Notes: generated by a model not told the origin, from the letters alone. Numbered from the stretch's first letter, positions 1-9,393 are shown. The stretch is 64,000 nucleotides of DNA from Xanthocytophaga flava (GCF_030068545.1 NZ_JASJOR010000006.1:248001-312000), one strand, 5' to 3'. A program made the numbers and translations.

Positions 1-2865
1 AGAGTGGAAATTGCCTATACAGGCAGTGCTGTCAACTTTAAGCGTGAACTAAGTCTGGGAATCTCCCGCATGTTTATTACAGAAATGATGTTTGGTGGCA
101 GCCTGAAAGATATGGTACAAAGTTCTTATCTTTTGTCACTTCCTGAATGGTTTGTATCAGGGGCAGCAGCCTATGTAGCAGAAGGATGGGGAGCAGAAAT
201 GGACGACTTTGTACGGGATATGATCGTACATAAAAATCTCAAAAGACCTTCTACTCTTACTGGAGACGACGCTATGCTGGTAGGTCAGTCTATCTGGAAC
301 TATATAGCGGAACGGTATGGAAAATCAAACATTTCAAATATTCTTAATCTTACACGAATCATTCGCAATGAAGAGAGTAGCATTGTAAGTACCCTGGGTG
401 TATATCCGTATAGCAATTTCCTGAAAGAATGGAGGAATTACTATACAACCATGAATGTACCCATCATAAATACTTATACAATGCCAAGGGAGGATATGCG
501 TGCCCGTAAAAACAGCAGGGATAAGTATGACTATAATCAGGTGAAGATCAGCCCTAATGGAAAACTAGTTGCGTATTCAGAAAATTACAATGGTCGTTAT
601 ACAGTGTATGCCAAAGATGTAAAGACCTCAAAACGCACAACCCTGATGGCTGGAGGTTATCGCACTATCAATCAACGTTTTGATGAACAGATACCTCTTA
701 TAGGATGGCGCAATAATAATCAGGTAGTTGTAATACATGCCAAAGCTGGAGAATATGTAGTTAGTGTTTATGATATGACCAAGCCTTTTTACAATCGTCT
801 GGTTAACCGGAAATTTCTAAAAAGCTTTACCCAGGTTAAGGACTTTGATGTATCATCCGATGGACGTACCTTAATAATGAGTGCAGTACGCAATGGCAAA
901 AATGATATATTCTTATATGATATTGGTCGTGGGGCTATTACTACAGTCACGGAGGACTTATATGATGATCTGAACCCACGGTTTATAGGAGAGTCGTCAA
1001 ATGCGTTTGTATTTAGTTCGAATCGAATCAGCGATACATTAAAAACGGACAAAGGTTCATTTCAGACTATAACACCTAACTTTGACTTATTTGTCTATGA
1101 CCCTTCTCAATCTACAACGCTGTTACAACGCATTGTAAATACAGCAGGCAATGAGACACAACCTGTTGTTAACGGAGACAATGTTTATTTTCTGAATGAT
1201 ATCACAGGTATTAATCATCTTTATCGTTACCAGTTAAGTAATCGTAGTGTTCTACCAATTACTTCTTTCAGGCAGAGTCTTCTGTCTTATGATATTCACC
1301 CATCAGACAGCAGTTTAGCATATACCATTCTGGATAATCAACGCAGGTTTGTAGGATATAGTAATCACTCTGATTTATTTTCTGCCAAACAAGTCATTCA
1401 AACGAAACGAAGTGAACTTTTGATAGATAAATCGGAACTTAACAAAAATATAAATACAGGAGACACAAAAACAGCACCCACTCCTGAAACACCTGTTCAA
1501 ACCCCTCCTAAAGATCAATTGGTCCTGGAACCTGGCGAAGTCGATACAGATAATTATGAATTTGATGCGGATACAAAAAAGCAGCAATCTAAAGAACCAA
1601 CACGTAGCATCGTGGCCACTGTTACAGAAGGTAATACAAAGAAACAAGCTCTTCAAATCAATGGACCGCATGAATACCAACAACGCTTTACAGTTGATAA
1701 TACTGTAACATCCTTTATCATTGATCCTGTTCGGAACTTAGGGATTACATTTGATGTATTGATGAACGAAGTATTAGAAGATCATAAGTTTAAAGGAGGA
1801 TTGACAGGATTCTTTGATCTTTCAAGCAGCAATTTCTATGGAGAATACCAGTACATAAAGAAACGTATTGACTTTGGAATACGCTACGATAAGAAAACAT
1901 ACTATTTTAACCCTTCAGAGAACAATGTTACTTTTACTCAACGTTATAATTTACATAAGATTCAGTTTACAGCATCTTATCCATTAAGTGTATCGAGCCG
2001 TTTCTCTGTATCTCCTATTTTGATGCTTACCCGCTTTGTAGAAGCACAATATAGTGCCAGTATAACCCCTCCTATTGCAACTACAGGGTATGCAGGTATT
2101 CGATTTGAATACGTATTTGATAATACTATAGTAAATGGATTAAACATGACTGAAGGTACTCGTATCAGAGTACGTTATGATAACCACAGAGGTATAGCAG
2201 ACAAAGGAACTTTATCTAATCCAAGTGCCAGAAGCTTTGATAATCTAAGTGTAGATATTCGTCACTATCAGGAGGTGCATCGTGATATTATCTTGGCAAC
2301 TCGTTTAGCCTATGGACGTTATGGAGGCAGTGCACCAAAGCAATATTTATTGGGAGGAATGGACAACTGGGCTTTCCCAACTAGAGACGCCCGACCTGAG
2401 AACGATCCTTTGACTATAGCACAGGGAACCGATAACAGGGATATCCTATTCAACGAATTTGCTACTAACCTTCGGGGGTTTCCATATAATAAACTGTCAG
2501 GACAGTCTTTTCTATTATTGAATGCAGAGTTGCGTTTACCGATTGTACGATATTTCTATCGGGGACCTATTACTTCCAATTTCTTTAAAAACCTACAGTT
2601 AGTTGGTTTCTCTGATATTGGTACAGCCTGGACGGGTGCCTCTCCGTTTAGTCGTCAGAATAGTTTGAACACGCGATATATTCCAGGCACTGGCTTTGAA
2701 GTTGTTGTTACTGATTTCAAAAATCCATTCCTGATTGGATATGGAGCAGGAGCTCGCACACTATTGTTTGGTTATTATATCAAATTTGATGTAGCATGGG
2801 GAGTTGAAAACTTTGTAGCTAATCCTAAGCCTAGCTATTATCTGACTCTTGGATACGACTTTTAA
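1..2865 (+). CDS. Outer-membrane protein: peptidase-MA-like region, beta-propeller, C-terminal barrel (5' partial)
   Basis: The reading frame is open from base 1, so the true start lies upstream and the GTG at base 4 need not be used. About 950 residues are visible. The first 150 (LPEWFVSGAAAYVAEGW, then QSIWNYIAERYG) resemble the C-terminal half of peptidase MA-like or M1-type domains. Next come repeats of the TolB/WD40-like propeller type (KISPNGKLVAYS, DVSSDGRTLIMS). A Pro/Thr/Lys-rich linker at about 480-550 follows, then about 370 residues alternating like an outer-membrane barrel of the surface-antigen kind, ending in an aromatic (YLTLGYDF). An outer-membrane location is inferred from that ending. 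The HEXXH part, if present, would be in the missing 5' portion. It is convergent with the next gene and shares a terminator with it. The family is recognised only by architecture; substrate unknown. Confidence 0.75.
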   Translation, partial: RVEIAYTGSAVNFKRELSLGISRMFITEMMFGGSLKDMVQSSYLLSLPEWFVSGAAAYVAEGWGAEMDDFVRDMIVHKNLKRPSTLTGDDAMLVGQSIWNYIAERYGKSNISNILNLTRIIRNEESSIVSTLGVYPYSNFLKEWRNYYTTMNVPIINTYTMPREDMRARKNSRDKYDYNQVKISPNGKLVAYSENYNGRYTVYAKDVKTSKRTTLMAGGYRTINQRFDEQIPLIGWRNNNQVVVIHAKAGEYVVSVYDMTKPFYNRLVNRKFLKSFTQVKDFDVSSDGRTLIMSAVRNGKNDIFLYDIGRGAITTVTEDLYDDLNPRFIGESSNAFVFSSNRISDTLKTDKGSFQTITPNFDLFVYDPSQSTTLLQRIVNTAGNETQPVVNGDNVYFLNDITGINHLYRYQLSNRSVLPITSFRQSLLSYDIHPSDSSLAYTILDNQRRFVGYSNHSDLFSAKQVIQTKRSELLIDKSELNKNINTGDTKTAPTPETPVQTPPKDQLVLEPGEVDTDNYEFDADTKKQQSKEPTRSIVATVTEGNTKKQALQINGPHEYQQRFTVDNTVTSFIIDPVRNLGITFDVLMNEVLEDHKFKGGLTGFFDLSSSNFYGEYQYIKKRIDFGIRYDKKTYYFNPSENNVTFTQRYNLHKIQFTASYPLSVSSRFSVSPILMLTRFVEAQYSASITPPIATTGYAGIRFEYVFDNTIVNGLNMTEGTRIRVRYDNHRGIADKGTLSNPSARSFDNLSVDIRHYQEVHRDIILATRLAYGRYGGSAPKQYLLGGMDNWAFPTRDARPENDPLTIAQGTDNRDILFNEFATNLRGFPYNKLSGQSFLLLNAELRLPIVRYFYRGPITSNFFKNLQLVGFSDIGTAWTGASPFSRQNSLNTRYIPGTGFEVVVTDFKNPFLIGYGAGARTLLFGYYIKFDVAWGVENFVANPKPSYYLTLGYDF

Positions 2866-2880
2866 TACAATTACTCTAAA

Positions 2881-2918
2881 AAGAAAAGGTCTGGAAGATA
2901 TCCAGACCTTTTCTTTTT
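2881..2918. terminator. Bidirectional rho-independent terminator
   Basis: A perfect 15-bp stem (arms 2881-2895 and 2901-2915) with a 5-nt loop is followed by T residues on the plus strand and preceded by A residues, so it can serve both convergent genes. It overlaps the stop codon (2917-2919) of the minus-strand radical SAM gene. Confidence 0.9.
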
Positions 2919-3900
2919 AGAAGCGAACCAATTCTTTCCAGGTTCCTTTCATACGATTGTATTTGAGTGTACTTGGAAGTGCTTTCCACCAATATTTACT
3001 AATCTCAACAGCAAAAGATGGTTGCATATAACAGTTGATTGTGCAGCCTTCGCAACCAGGCAATCTACCTTCTAAAGCAATGAGTTTCTGCACCTTCTCA
3101 GAACGATATAGCTCATACAGATTGTTTGCTATTGGAATAGAATCTATACCCAGATGATAACAAGGTAATATCAACTGATTCTCAGGAGAAATTACAATAG
3201 TAGTACTTCCAGCCAAACATACCGGGTTATCTACGTGGTTGCCACCATCTTTACGTAATTGTATGAAGGCATCATTAAGGTATACATTCTTTTGCTTGCC
3301 CCAATGACTTAAAGCAGCCAACGTTTGATCTGATAGAGTCTGTCCTGTTGCAACATTATTATACTCAAAAACCGGATTCAGAATAAGAATAAGATCATTG
3401 GGCAAACAAATGTCTCTACAGACAGATTCTATCTGGTGTGTATTATATTCAAATACAGTAAAGAGAATATCTGGCTTTTCACCCAAACGTTTAGCAATTT
3501 GAATAGACTCCATCACAAAGTCAAAACACTTTACTCCTCTGGATGCATCATGTTCTTCGCGAATAGGTGAATCCAGAGAAAAATGCAGCATGTCTATCAG
3601 ACCTTTGAGTTTTTCAGCTTGTTTGGGGTAAAGCAATCCATTGGTGGTAACGGTAGTAATAAACCCCATTGCCTTTGCCATCTTGAGAAACTCATCTAAT
3701 TGACGGTGTAACAATGGTTCACCACCTGTAAAATCAATTACTTTTACTCCCAGCCGCTTTAACGCCTTCAGATTTTCGTACACATTTTCTGGTGTAGCAT
3801 AGGGAGAGGGGCGCTCCCAAATATCACAAAAGCCACAGGAAGCATTGCACCGATAGGTCAGATAATAATTACACAATACAGGATGATGCACCAATCTCAT
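2917..3900 (-). CDS. Radical SAM protein with C-terminal cysteine cluster
   Basis: An iron-sulfur radical SAM enzyme. The [4Fe-4S] motif CNASCGFC (CX3CX2C) is at residues 18-25 if translation begins at MRLVHHP, followed by a glycine-rich SAM-binding stretch (DFTGGEPLL). Near the C-terminus, cysteines in CLAGS, LPCYH and GCEGCTINC look like a SPASM/twitch-type auxiliary cluster. The open frame extends to 3948, but its first 16 codons run through the phoH terminator hairpin and look non-coding, so I place the start at 3900 (3906 is also possible). Substrate unknown. Such SPASM-like enzymes modify peptides or small molecules, but no precursor-peptide gene is visible nearby. Confidence 0.85.
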   Translation of the reverse strand: MRLVHHPVLCNYYLTYRCNASCGFCDIWERPSPYATPENVYENLKALKRLGVKVIDFTGGEPLLHRQLDEFLKMAKAMGFITTVTTNGLLYPKQAEKLKGLIDMLHFSLDSPIREEHDASRGVKCFDFVMESIQIAKRLGEKPDILFTVFEYNTHQIESVCRDICLPNDLILILNPVFEYNNVATGQTLSDQTLAALSHWGKQKNVYLNDAFIQLRKDGGNHVDNPVCLAGSTTIVISPENQLILPCYHLGIDSIPIANNLYELYRSEKVQKLIALEGRLPGCEGCTINCYMQPSFAVEISKYWWKALPSTLKYNRMKGTWKELVRF

Positions 3901-3936
3901 ACACATAAATAAAATAGCCTGGCCCAAAAATAATAA

Positions 3937-3964
3937 AACCCCATCCAAATTTAGTGATGGGGTT
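3937..3964 (-). terminator. Terminator of phoH
   Basis: A 9-bp stem (3937-3945 with 3956-3964) with a 10-nt loop is followed on the minus strand by a T-rich tract. It lies between phoH and the radical SAM gene and argues that the longer radical SAM start is wrong. Confidence 0.8.
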
Positions 3965-3992
3965 ATCTTTTATAATGTTCAATGTATTTCTA

Positions 3993-5330
3993 TCAAAGCA
4001 ATTCGTTGGCAAGATTGGCCAGTTCAGATCGTTCTCCACGTTCGAGGGTGATATGTGCATACAACTTGTGATCCTTGACACGATCTATCAGATAGCTTAA
4101 GCCATTACTTTGTGTATCCAGATAAGGAGTATCTATCTGGTATACATCGCCAGTAAGTACAATCTTTGTATTCTCTCCTGCACGGGTAATGATTGTTTTT
4201 ACCTCATGGGGAGTCAGATTTTGTGCTTCATCGACAATAAAAATCACATTTGAGAGGCTTCGTCCACGAATGTAAGCCAAAGGCATGATTTGCAGAGTTT
4301 CTTTCTGGAGCATTTCCTGTATCTGATTCCAGTAACGATCTCCTTCTTCAAACTGACTCTGAATAAATTTCAGATTGTCCCACAGAGGTTCCATATATGG
4401 ATTCAGCTTTGACTTAACATCTCCTGGTAAATACCCAATATCCTTATTGCTTAATGGCACAATAGGACGGGCCAGAAAAATCTGACGATAGTGCTTACGC
4501 ATTTCCAATGCACTTGCCAATGCCAGAAGGGTTTTACCGGTTCCGGCTACACCCTGGATAGTCAATAGCTTGATATCCCGGTTTAATATGGCATCAATAG
4601 CGAAGGTTTGCTCTGCATTGCGTGGCCTGATACCGTATACTTCCCGCTTTTCAACTTTGTCAATGGTCTCTTCCAGTGGATTGTAGCAGGCAAGAACTGA
4701 ATTTCGTTCACTTTTTAAAATAAAGAAATGATTCTTTCTTGGCTTTCCTCTTTTAATAACTTCGTTCAACTCACAAGAGCCTTCCTCATGTAGTTTGGTG
4801 ATTACCTCTGAAGGAACATCTGTCAGGACTGTCTTCCCTGTATATAGGCTATCTACATTTTTAATTTTTCCAGTTTCATAATCTTCTGCCGGAAGATTCA
4901 GTGCTTTTGCTTTCAGGCGCAGGTTAATGTCTTTTGTCACCATTATAACCTTGCTATCAGGCAGTTCTTCCTGCAATGCCAACGCCGCATTTAAAATGCG
5001 ATGGTCTGCTTTTTTCTCATCAAAGACAACTTCCGCATCCAATACACTTCGGGTATTCATCTGAACTTTAAACTTTCCTTTGGCAGTACCTTCCAACGGA
5101 ATCCAGTCCTGAAGCTTGTTTTCTCCAGAGATTTTGTCAATAAAACGAATAAACTCTCTGGCTTCAAAATTCTTGGTATCATTCCCTTTTTTAAAATTAT
5201 CCAATTCTTCCAGCACTGTAATAGGTATGGCCACATCATGCTCCTGAAAATTTTTCACAGCATTATGGTCATACAGGATAACAGATGTATCCAATACAAA
5301 AATCTTCTTCTCTTTTTTTGATTTAGCCAT
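3993..5330 (-). CDS. phoH: PIN-PhoH family ATPase/ribonuclease
   Basis: A cytosolic 445-residue protein joining a PIN nuclease domain to a PhoH ATPase. The PIN domain has FVLDTSVILYD near residue 11 with Asp14, Glu41/42 and a later VTKDINLR with Asp134, the usual acidic metal ligands. The PhoH half begins near 240 and carries Walker A GVAGTGKT (260-267), Walker B IVDEAQN and a TGDVYQID sensor-like segment. Length and order match YlaK/PhoH2-type proteins, for which PIN nuclease with associated helicase/ATPase activity has been reported. It is monocistronic, with its own terminator downstream and a 340-bp non-coding stretch upstream. The target RNA cannot be told from sequence. Confidence 0.93.
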   Translation of the reverse strand: MAKSKKEKKIFVLDTSVILYDHNAVKNFQEHDVAIPITVLEELDNFKKGNDTKNFEAREFIRFIDKISGENKLQDWIPLEGTAKGKFKVQMNTRSVLDAEVVFDEKKADHRILNAALALQEELPDSKVIMVTKDINLRLKAKALNLPAEDYETGKIKNVDSLYTGKTVLTDVPSEVITKLHEEGSCELNEVIKRGKPRKNHFFILKSERNSVLACYNPLEETIDKVEKREVYGIRPRNAEQTFAIDAILNRDIKLLTIQGVAGTGKTLLALASALEMRKHYRQIFLARPIVPLSNKDIGYLPGDVKSKLNPYMEPLWDNLKFIQSQFEEGDRYWNQIQEMLQKETLQIMPLAYIRGRSLSNVIFIVDEAQNLTPHEVKTIITRAGENTKIVLTGDVYQIDTPYLDTQSNGLSYLIDRVKDHKLYAHITLERGERSELANLANELL

Positions 5331-5670
5331 AAGAGAACCTGTTAAGTGGGTTTAAGAAATGATAGCAGAGAAGAGGAAATACCCATCAAATGGCATACGA
5401 GATAGAAGACTATTAGTGTTGTTATAAACAATTCTGTGTCACCATTTGTTTATTTTACATCTATCCGTAGTCCTACTTCTTGATGTATGAGGATAGGATA
5501 TTTCCTGCCTGTATAGAACCTAAAGTTAGATGTTGTCAGGAGAAATCATAGGATAGGAAGGAATTAATTTATACTCTGGCAGACATAGAATTTCGACCTA
5601 TGAAACACATCTTCGTAGATTCCTGATAACCAACCGTGTAGGATATTCTGCTATAATTATAGAGCATTAT
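5331..5670. other. Intergenic region, no gene
   Basis: This 340-bp stretch lies upstream of phoH and downstream of the PhoX-like gene. A 12-bp AT-rich palindrome sits at 5651-5662 (centre TAATTA) close to the PhoX stop, without a clear T-run. It should contain the phoH promoter, but no convincing -33/-7 pair was found. Several GAATT-like cores occur at uneven 26-29 bp spacing (5561-5650), not enough to call a repeat array. Confidence 0.5.
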
Positions 5671-7059
5671 TTATACATGCCAGGGGCCGATAATAGCCAG
5701 GGTTAGACCGGCATGTTGAATATTGACAAAATAAGTACTTCCATCTGGAGAGAAAACACCTCCGGCAAATTCTGAAGGATAGCCAGTATTCTCTGCCAAT
5801 TTATAAAACTCTCCTCTTGGAGTTATTCCTACCACGAATGGATGTGAATCATCCTCACATACAATCAGATCTCCCCAGGGAGCTATGGTCAGATTATCAC
5901 AGCTTTTAATTACATCTGTATTATTAGGCTCCACAAATAACTCCAGTTTACCAGGAATCTCTTTTTCACGTATAGTACCTTCGTATGGGCTGGGTACATA
6001 CCGGAATATTTGTCCTTTGGCAATTTTTCCACCATTGGTACAGGCAAAATAAAGCTCGTTCTCCCCAAACCATATACCTTCTCCTCTGGCAAACCGGGCA
6101 GCACCTTTTTCGAATCCACGCAAACGAAGATCATTATCAGGAGATTCTATGTTATCAAGATCCATCCATTCTACTTCAACTTGTTTGCTCATGGGGAACA
6201 CTGGAGTTGTTAATGTCTGCCAGTTTCGCGTATCGGTACTTTTCTGATCCCGGATTACCAATGCCTGCAGTCTTCCGCCATATATCAGTTTCTCTTTACG
6301 GTTAGGAATAAAACGGTAAATCAACCCAGCAGAATCATCTTCAGTCAGGTATACAATACCAGTTTCCGGATCAATACATACGGCCTCATGGTTAAACCGT
6401 CCCATCGCTTTTAAGGGAACAGGTTCTGCCATTTGTATTTTGGTAGTTGCGGGGACTTCAAAAACATATCCATGGTCTTTTTCAGCCATTCCACTAGTCA
6501 GGGTCACATCTTCTTCACAGGTAAGCCAGCTTTTCCAGGGTGTTCGTCCGCCTGCACAGTTCCGGTTTGTACCTGCAAGACTTAGATATTGTGTTTCAAC
6601 AGTTTGGGTACGATGATTATATACTAAGGTAGTTGTTCCCCCTAAAGAAGGTCGTTCTCCTTTTCCAAAATCATAAAATTTATCTTTTACTATCTTCTGA
6701 AAATGTTCATAGGATTCACCAAAAGCGCCCTCCTTATTTTCTCCGGGACTGATTTCATGATTACGAATCAGTAAAGTTCGGTCCTTATCAACACGAAAAG
6801 TTGCCATCCCATCACCTTTGCCAGGAACTAATAGGCCATCCGTCATAAGATCACCTTGCTTAGAAATGATGGTATAGGAGAATCCTTTGGGTAAATTCAA
6901 AATACCTTTGGGGTCTGGTATTAACTCTCCATATCCTACAGGTGGAGCTATTTTCCGATCAAAGGATACATATCTGTGTAATCCCAGAAATCCCAGACTG
7001 GCAACACTTGTGTTTTGTAAAAAATTTCTACGGGATATTGGTTTAGCAGTAGTAGTCAT
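5671..7059 (-). CDS. PhoX-family (DUF839) protein with Tat signal
   Basis: A 462-residue exported protein. The N-terminus has a twin-arginine signal, SRRNFLQN at residues 9-16 followed by a hydrophobic stretch, so it is expected to be exported folded. The rest matches the PhoX/DUF839 beta-propeller family (PKGILNLPKGFSYTIIS, LIRNHEISPGEN, TWKSWLTCEED, SPDGSTYFVNIQHAG). PhoX enzymes are calcium- and iron-dependent alkaline phosphatases, but many DUF839 proteins are uncharacterised, so phosphatase activity is an inference. It stands alone: terminator-bounded SPFH gene upstream, long gap downstream. Confidence 0.85.
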   Translation of the reverse strand: MTTTAKPISRRNFLQNTSVASLGFLGLHRYVSFDRKIAPPVGYGELIPDPKGILNLPKGFSYTIISKQGDLMTDGLLVPGKGDGMATFRVDKDRTLLIRNHEISPGENKEGAFGESYEHFQKIVKDKFYDFGKGERPSLGGTTTLVYNHRTQTVETQYLSLAGTNRNCAGGRTPWKSWLTCEEDVTLTSGMAEKDHGYVFEVPATTKIQMAEPVPLKAMGRFNHEAVCIDPETGIVYLTEDDSAGLIYRFIPNRKEKLIYGGRLQALVIRDQKSTDTRNWQTLTTPVFPMSKQVEVEWMDLDNIESPDNDLRLRGFEKGAARFARGEGIWFGENELYFACTNGGKIAKGQIFRYVPSPYEGTIREKEIPGKLELFVEPNNTDVIKSCDNLTIAPWGDLIVCEDDSHPFVVGITPRGEFYKLAENTGYPSEFAGGVFSPDGSTYFVNIQHAGLTLAIIGPWHV

Positions 7060-7103
7060 TTGCCTCAGAGATTTAGTAGACAGATCTTAACAGATAAAGG
7101 AAT

Positions 7104-7111
7104 CAAATCTA
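7104..7111 (-). promoter_or_regulatory. Candidate -7 box (TAnnTTTG) upstream of the PhoX-like gene
   Basis: On the minus strand this reads TAGATTTG, an exact match to the Bacteroidota -7 consensus, 45 bp before the start codon. A TTTG-like -33 is not at the expected spacing, so this is only a candidate. Confidence 0.35.
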
Positions 7112-7162
7112 CAACAGACAAATTACTTCAGATACACAAAAATGTTAACATTGTGTTAAAAA

Positions 7163-7191
7163 AAGCAGCCCTGCTACTAACAGGGCTGCTT
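7163..7191 (-). terminator. Terminator of the SPFH gene
   Basis: An 11-bp perfect stem (7163-7173 with 7181-7191), 7-nt loop, followed on the minus strand by a run of seven T. Confidence 0.9.
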
Positions 7192-7214
7192 CACTACCAA
7201 CATATTTTTACTGT

Positions 7215-8156
7215 CTATCTTCCTGAAGGTGGAGTAACAATGTTGGATTGCTTGCTAATTGCCATAAGTTGCTTCATTGTCTTCTCCATACCTTCAGTTG
7301 ATCCATCCAGGAAGATTACGTTGCCTTTTCCTTGTTCTGCAAAGTTTTTCACAGATTCAGTCCACATAGAGAAAAGAATAAAAGAGGCATCCAGCTCTGC
7401 TTCCTGCATTTCTTTAGCAGCAGTAGCCATACCTTTTGCAACTTCCTCACGGAACAAAGCTACACCTTGTCCACGTAATTGTGCTGCAATCTTTTCTGCC
7501 TCAGCCGCAATTTTGATCGCGTTACCTTCTGCTTCAGCTGCTTTGGTCTTGGTAATCAATAAAGCCTGACCTTCATTTTCAGCAGCAGCACGTAGGTTAT
7601 TTGAAGCCACAACCTGAGCCATTGAACGCATAATGGCATCATCAAAAGTAATATCATTTAATTGCAGGTCCATCAAGTGATATCCCCAGTCTTCCAATGT
7701 ATTATCCAGCTGATCTTTTACGTGGTGAACAATCTCTGTACGTAAAGAAAGAATTTCTGCCTGTTTTTTAGTTGCCACGAAACTACGGATCGAACCTTCA
7801 ATAGTCCGTATCAATGCCTGCATAAAACTACGTTCATCCATAAATTTGAATGCTACGTTTTTGATTGTTTCTTCCTGCTGATTCAAAACAGCATATACAA
7901 GCATAGCCTTAAAATTAACGTTTGCCTGATCAGAAGTTACTGCCTGAAAATCGAGTTCAACTGACCGATTCTGAATAGATATCCGCTTAAAAACTGCTTC
8001 CAGAAAAGGAATTTTAAAGTTAAGACCTGGCAGCATAATACGACGATACTTTCCAAACATGGTGATCACAGCAACAGTACCTTGTCGTACGGTAACAAAT
8101 CCACTAAAAATAAAAAGAACTACAAAAACCAGAAGAAAGAGTGTAATGTATTCCAT
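7215..8156 (-). CDS. SPFH/Band 7 (stomatin-like) membrane protein
   Basis: A 313-residue protein with one N-terminal membrane segment (about residues 4-24), then a Band 7 domain (VRQGTVAVITMFGKYRRIMLPGLN; QNRSVELDFQAVTSDQANV) and an Ala/Glu-rich coiled-coil tail (about 190-240, AEAEGNAIKIAAEAEKIAAQ). SPFH proteins oligomerise into membrane scaffolds and often partner with NfeD-type or FtsH-type proteins; no such partner gene is adjacent here. Start chosen at the ATG that gives the membrane anchor directly. Confidence 0.92.
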   Translation of the reverse strand: MEYITLFLLVFVVLFIFSGFVTVRQGTVAVITMFGKYRRIMLPGLNFKIPFLEAVFKRISIQNRSVELDFQAVTSDQANVNFKAMLVYAVLNQQEETIKNVAFKFMDERSFMQALIRTIEGSIRSFVATKKQAEILSLRTEIVHHVKDQLDNTLEDWGYHLMDLQLNDITFDDAIMRSMAQVVASNNLRAAAENEGQALLITKTKAAEAEGNAIKIAAEAEKIAAQLRGQGVALFREEVAKGMATAAKEMQEAELDASFILFSMWTESVKNFAEQGKGNVIFLDGSTEGMEKTMKQLMAISKQSNIVTPPSGR

Positions 8157-8590
8157 AAGAGTGTGTAAAGTTTAGAGATGGTAATAAATGCTTTCGCTTT
8201 TTATGTTTTTTTGCCAGTGTTTTTCCAGTTCGTTAGAAAATAGTAGTAACCGGTAGAGTTAGTTATTCCTCCTTTTAATAAAGGATTGATTATCTGATAA
8301 ATAATCAATTGTTTATTGCCAGAAAAGTTACTGTTTTTATAATTAATGGAGAAATAATAGAAAAGTAACCAGATGTAAGAAAGCCTGCTGCTTTGGTATA
8401 ATATTTCAGATGAGGAAGGAAAATATTCGGTAAAAGCATTCAATCATTTGATATATTATGGTAAAACATCAAATGATTGAATACTAGAAAATGGCGGTAA
8501 ATGTTTTGATACAGGAGACGAATCATCAAAATATTCACTTGAAATACACTTGTATACATTACTATTGCTTTATACACTACAACAGGCAGG
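8157..8590. other. Intergenic region with two inverted repeats
   Basis: A 434-bp AT-rich gap between two minus-strand genes. Two short open frames here (80 and 66 codons) have low-complexity composition and no start context, and I do not call them. Two inverted repeats are visible: an 8-bp pair at 8286-8308 and a perfect 15-bp pair at 8438-8482. Confidence 0.6.
8438..8482. repeat. Perfect 15-bp inverted repeat, 15-nt spacer
   Basis: Arms 8438-8452 (ATTCAATCATTTGAT) and 8468-8482 are exact reverse complements. Read on the minus strand it lies about 110 bp after the GNAT stop and is followed by GCTTTTACC, so a weak terminator is possible, although the AT-rich stem and short T-run are atypical. 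It could instead be an operator or structured RNA. Confidence 0.7.
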
Positions 8591-9031
8591 TTATACGTTT
8601 GTTTTAACCATTTTATAATGCTGAATATTACATTCTTCAAACATCTCCCCTACCGGAGAAAATCCAAAATGAGCATAAAATGGCATAGCAGTCACCTGGG
8701 CATGAAGATAAATAAGCTTTCCTGTTGTGTCACTCTGTGTAGCAACATCTTTTAAAAGAGCCTGAAGCAGGGCAGAGCCCACTTTTTTACTACGAAACTC
8801 TGCCAACACGGCAAATCGCTCCAGCTTTATGCCTTTCTCTGTATAACGCCATCTGGCTGTTCCACAAGGATTGCCTTCATAATAAGCCAGAAAATGGCGT
8901 GAGCTTGCTTCAAACTCGTCATATTCTTCTTCTTTGGGTACATGCTGCTCTTCAACAAATACCACTTCCCGAATATGAAAAGCATTCTGTAAAAGCTCTT
9001 CCTTGTTATCAATATAGTGAACTATCAACAT
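8591..9031 (-). CDS. GNAT family N-acetyltransferase (ElaA-like)
   Basis: 146 residues, the usual size for a single GNAT fold. The N-terminal IREVVFVEEQHVPKEEEYDEFE segment and GTARWRY strand are typical of ElaA/YitI-type acetyltransferases. The acetyl-CoA loop is seen as FRSKKVGSALLQALL (R/QxxGxG/A type), and HAQVTAMPFYAHFGFSPVG is the C-terminal motif. It transfers an acetyl group from acetyl-CoA to an unknown amine. Monocistronic by appearance. Confidence 0.9.
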   Translation of the reverse strand: MLIVHYIDNKEELLQNAFHIREVVFVEEQHVPKEEEYDEFEASSRHFLAYYEGNPCGTARWRYTEKGIKLERFAVLAEFRSKKVGSALLQALLKDVATQSDTTGKLIYLHAQVTAMPFYAHFGFSPVGEMFEECNIQHYKMVKTNV

Positions 9032-9140
9032 TGTTTCTATCTCAGTTAAGTATAATTAATGTGCATTATAAGGAATAGATTTTGTACGATAACATTTAAT
9101 TCTCACTTGTAGAGGCAAAGAAGTTATTTAGGATAATTTA

Positions 9141-9175
9141 TAAAGAAACTCAACGAGCAGATTTTGTAGCGAGCC
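9141..9175 (-). repeat. Relict end of the 30700-30892 element
   Basis: These 35 bases match the reverse complement of 30838-30872 at 30 of 35 positions by eye, including 18 consecutive identical bases (9158-9175 against 30838-30855). No terminal inverted repeat partner is visible, so it looks like a truncated or decayed copy. Confidence 0.6.
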
Positions 9176-9360
9176 AAGACTATTTTGACAAGCGTAGCCT
9201 GATGAAGGTGCACCCTCACACTATTCAGTAAAATAGTTGCGAATAAATGTATCCATACAATTTACTGACCCGTATAAGACTACTTATCTGATAATCATCG
9301 CTTTATTGTATATCTGTTAACACCGTACTGTTTTATATCCCTATTAGGAATGGAAACGTA

Positions 9361-9393
9361 TTGGATAAAAATACAAAATACCATCTATTTTTG
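9361..9393 (+). promoter_or_regulatory. Candidate promoter of the 9417/10110 genes
   Basis: TATTTTTG at 9386-9393 fits the Bacteroidota -7 consensus TAnnTTTG exactly. A TTG at 9361-9363 lies 22 bp upstream, slightly longer than the common 17-20 bp spacing. It is 23 bp before the start codon. Confidence 0.4.

Noticed and set aside
3901..3948. Upstream start for the radical SAM gene
   Set aside because: The extra 16 codons run through the phoH terminator stem and have no family resemblance.
5561..5650. Possible fourth 28-bp array between phoH and the PhoX-like gene
   Set aside because: GAATT-like cores occur at 26-29 bp, but the TG...CA borders and dyads are missing, and the spacing is irregular.
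8201..8640. Two short minus-strand ORFs (80 and 66 codons)
   Set aside because: Composition follows AT-rich intergenic DNA, one contains the 15-bp inverted repeat, and the other overlaps the GNAT gene end.
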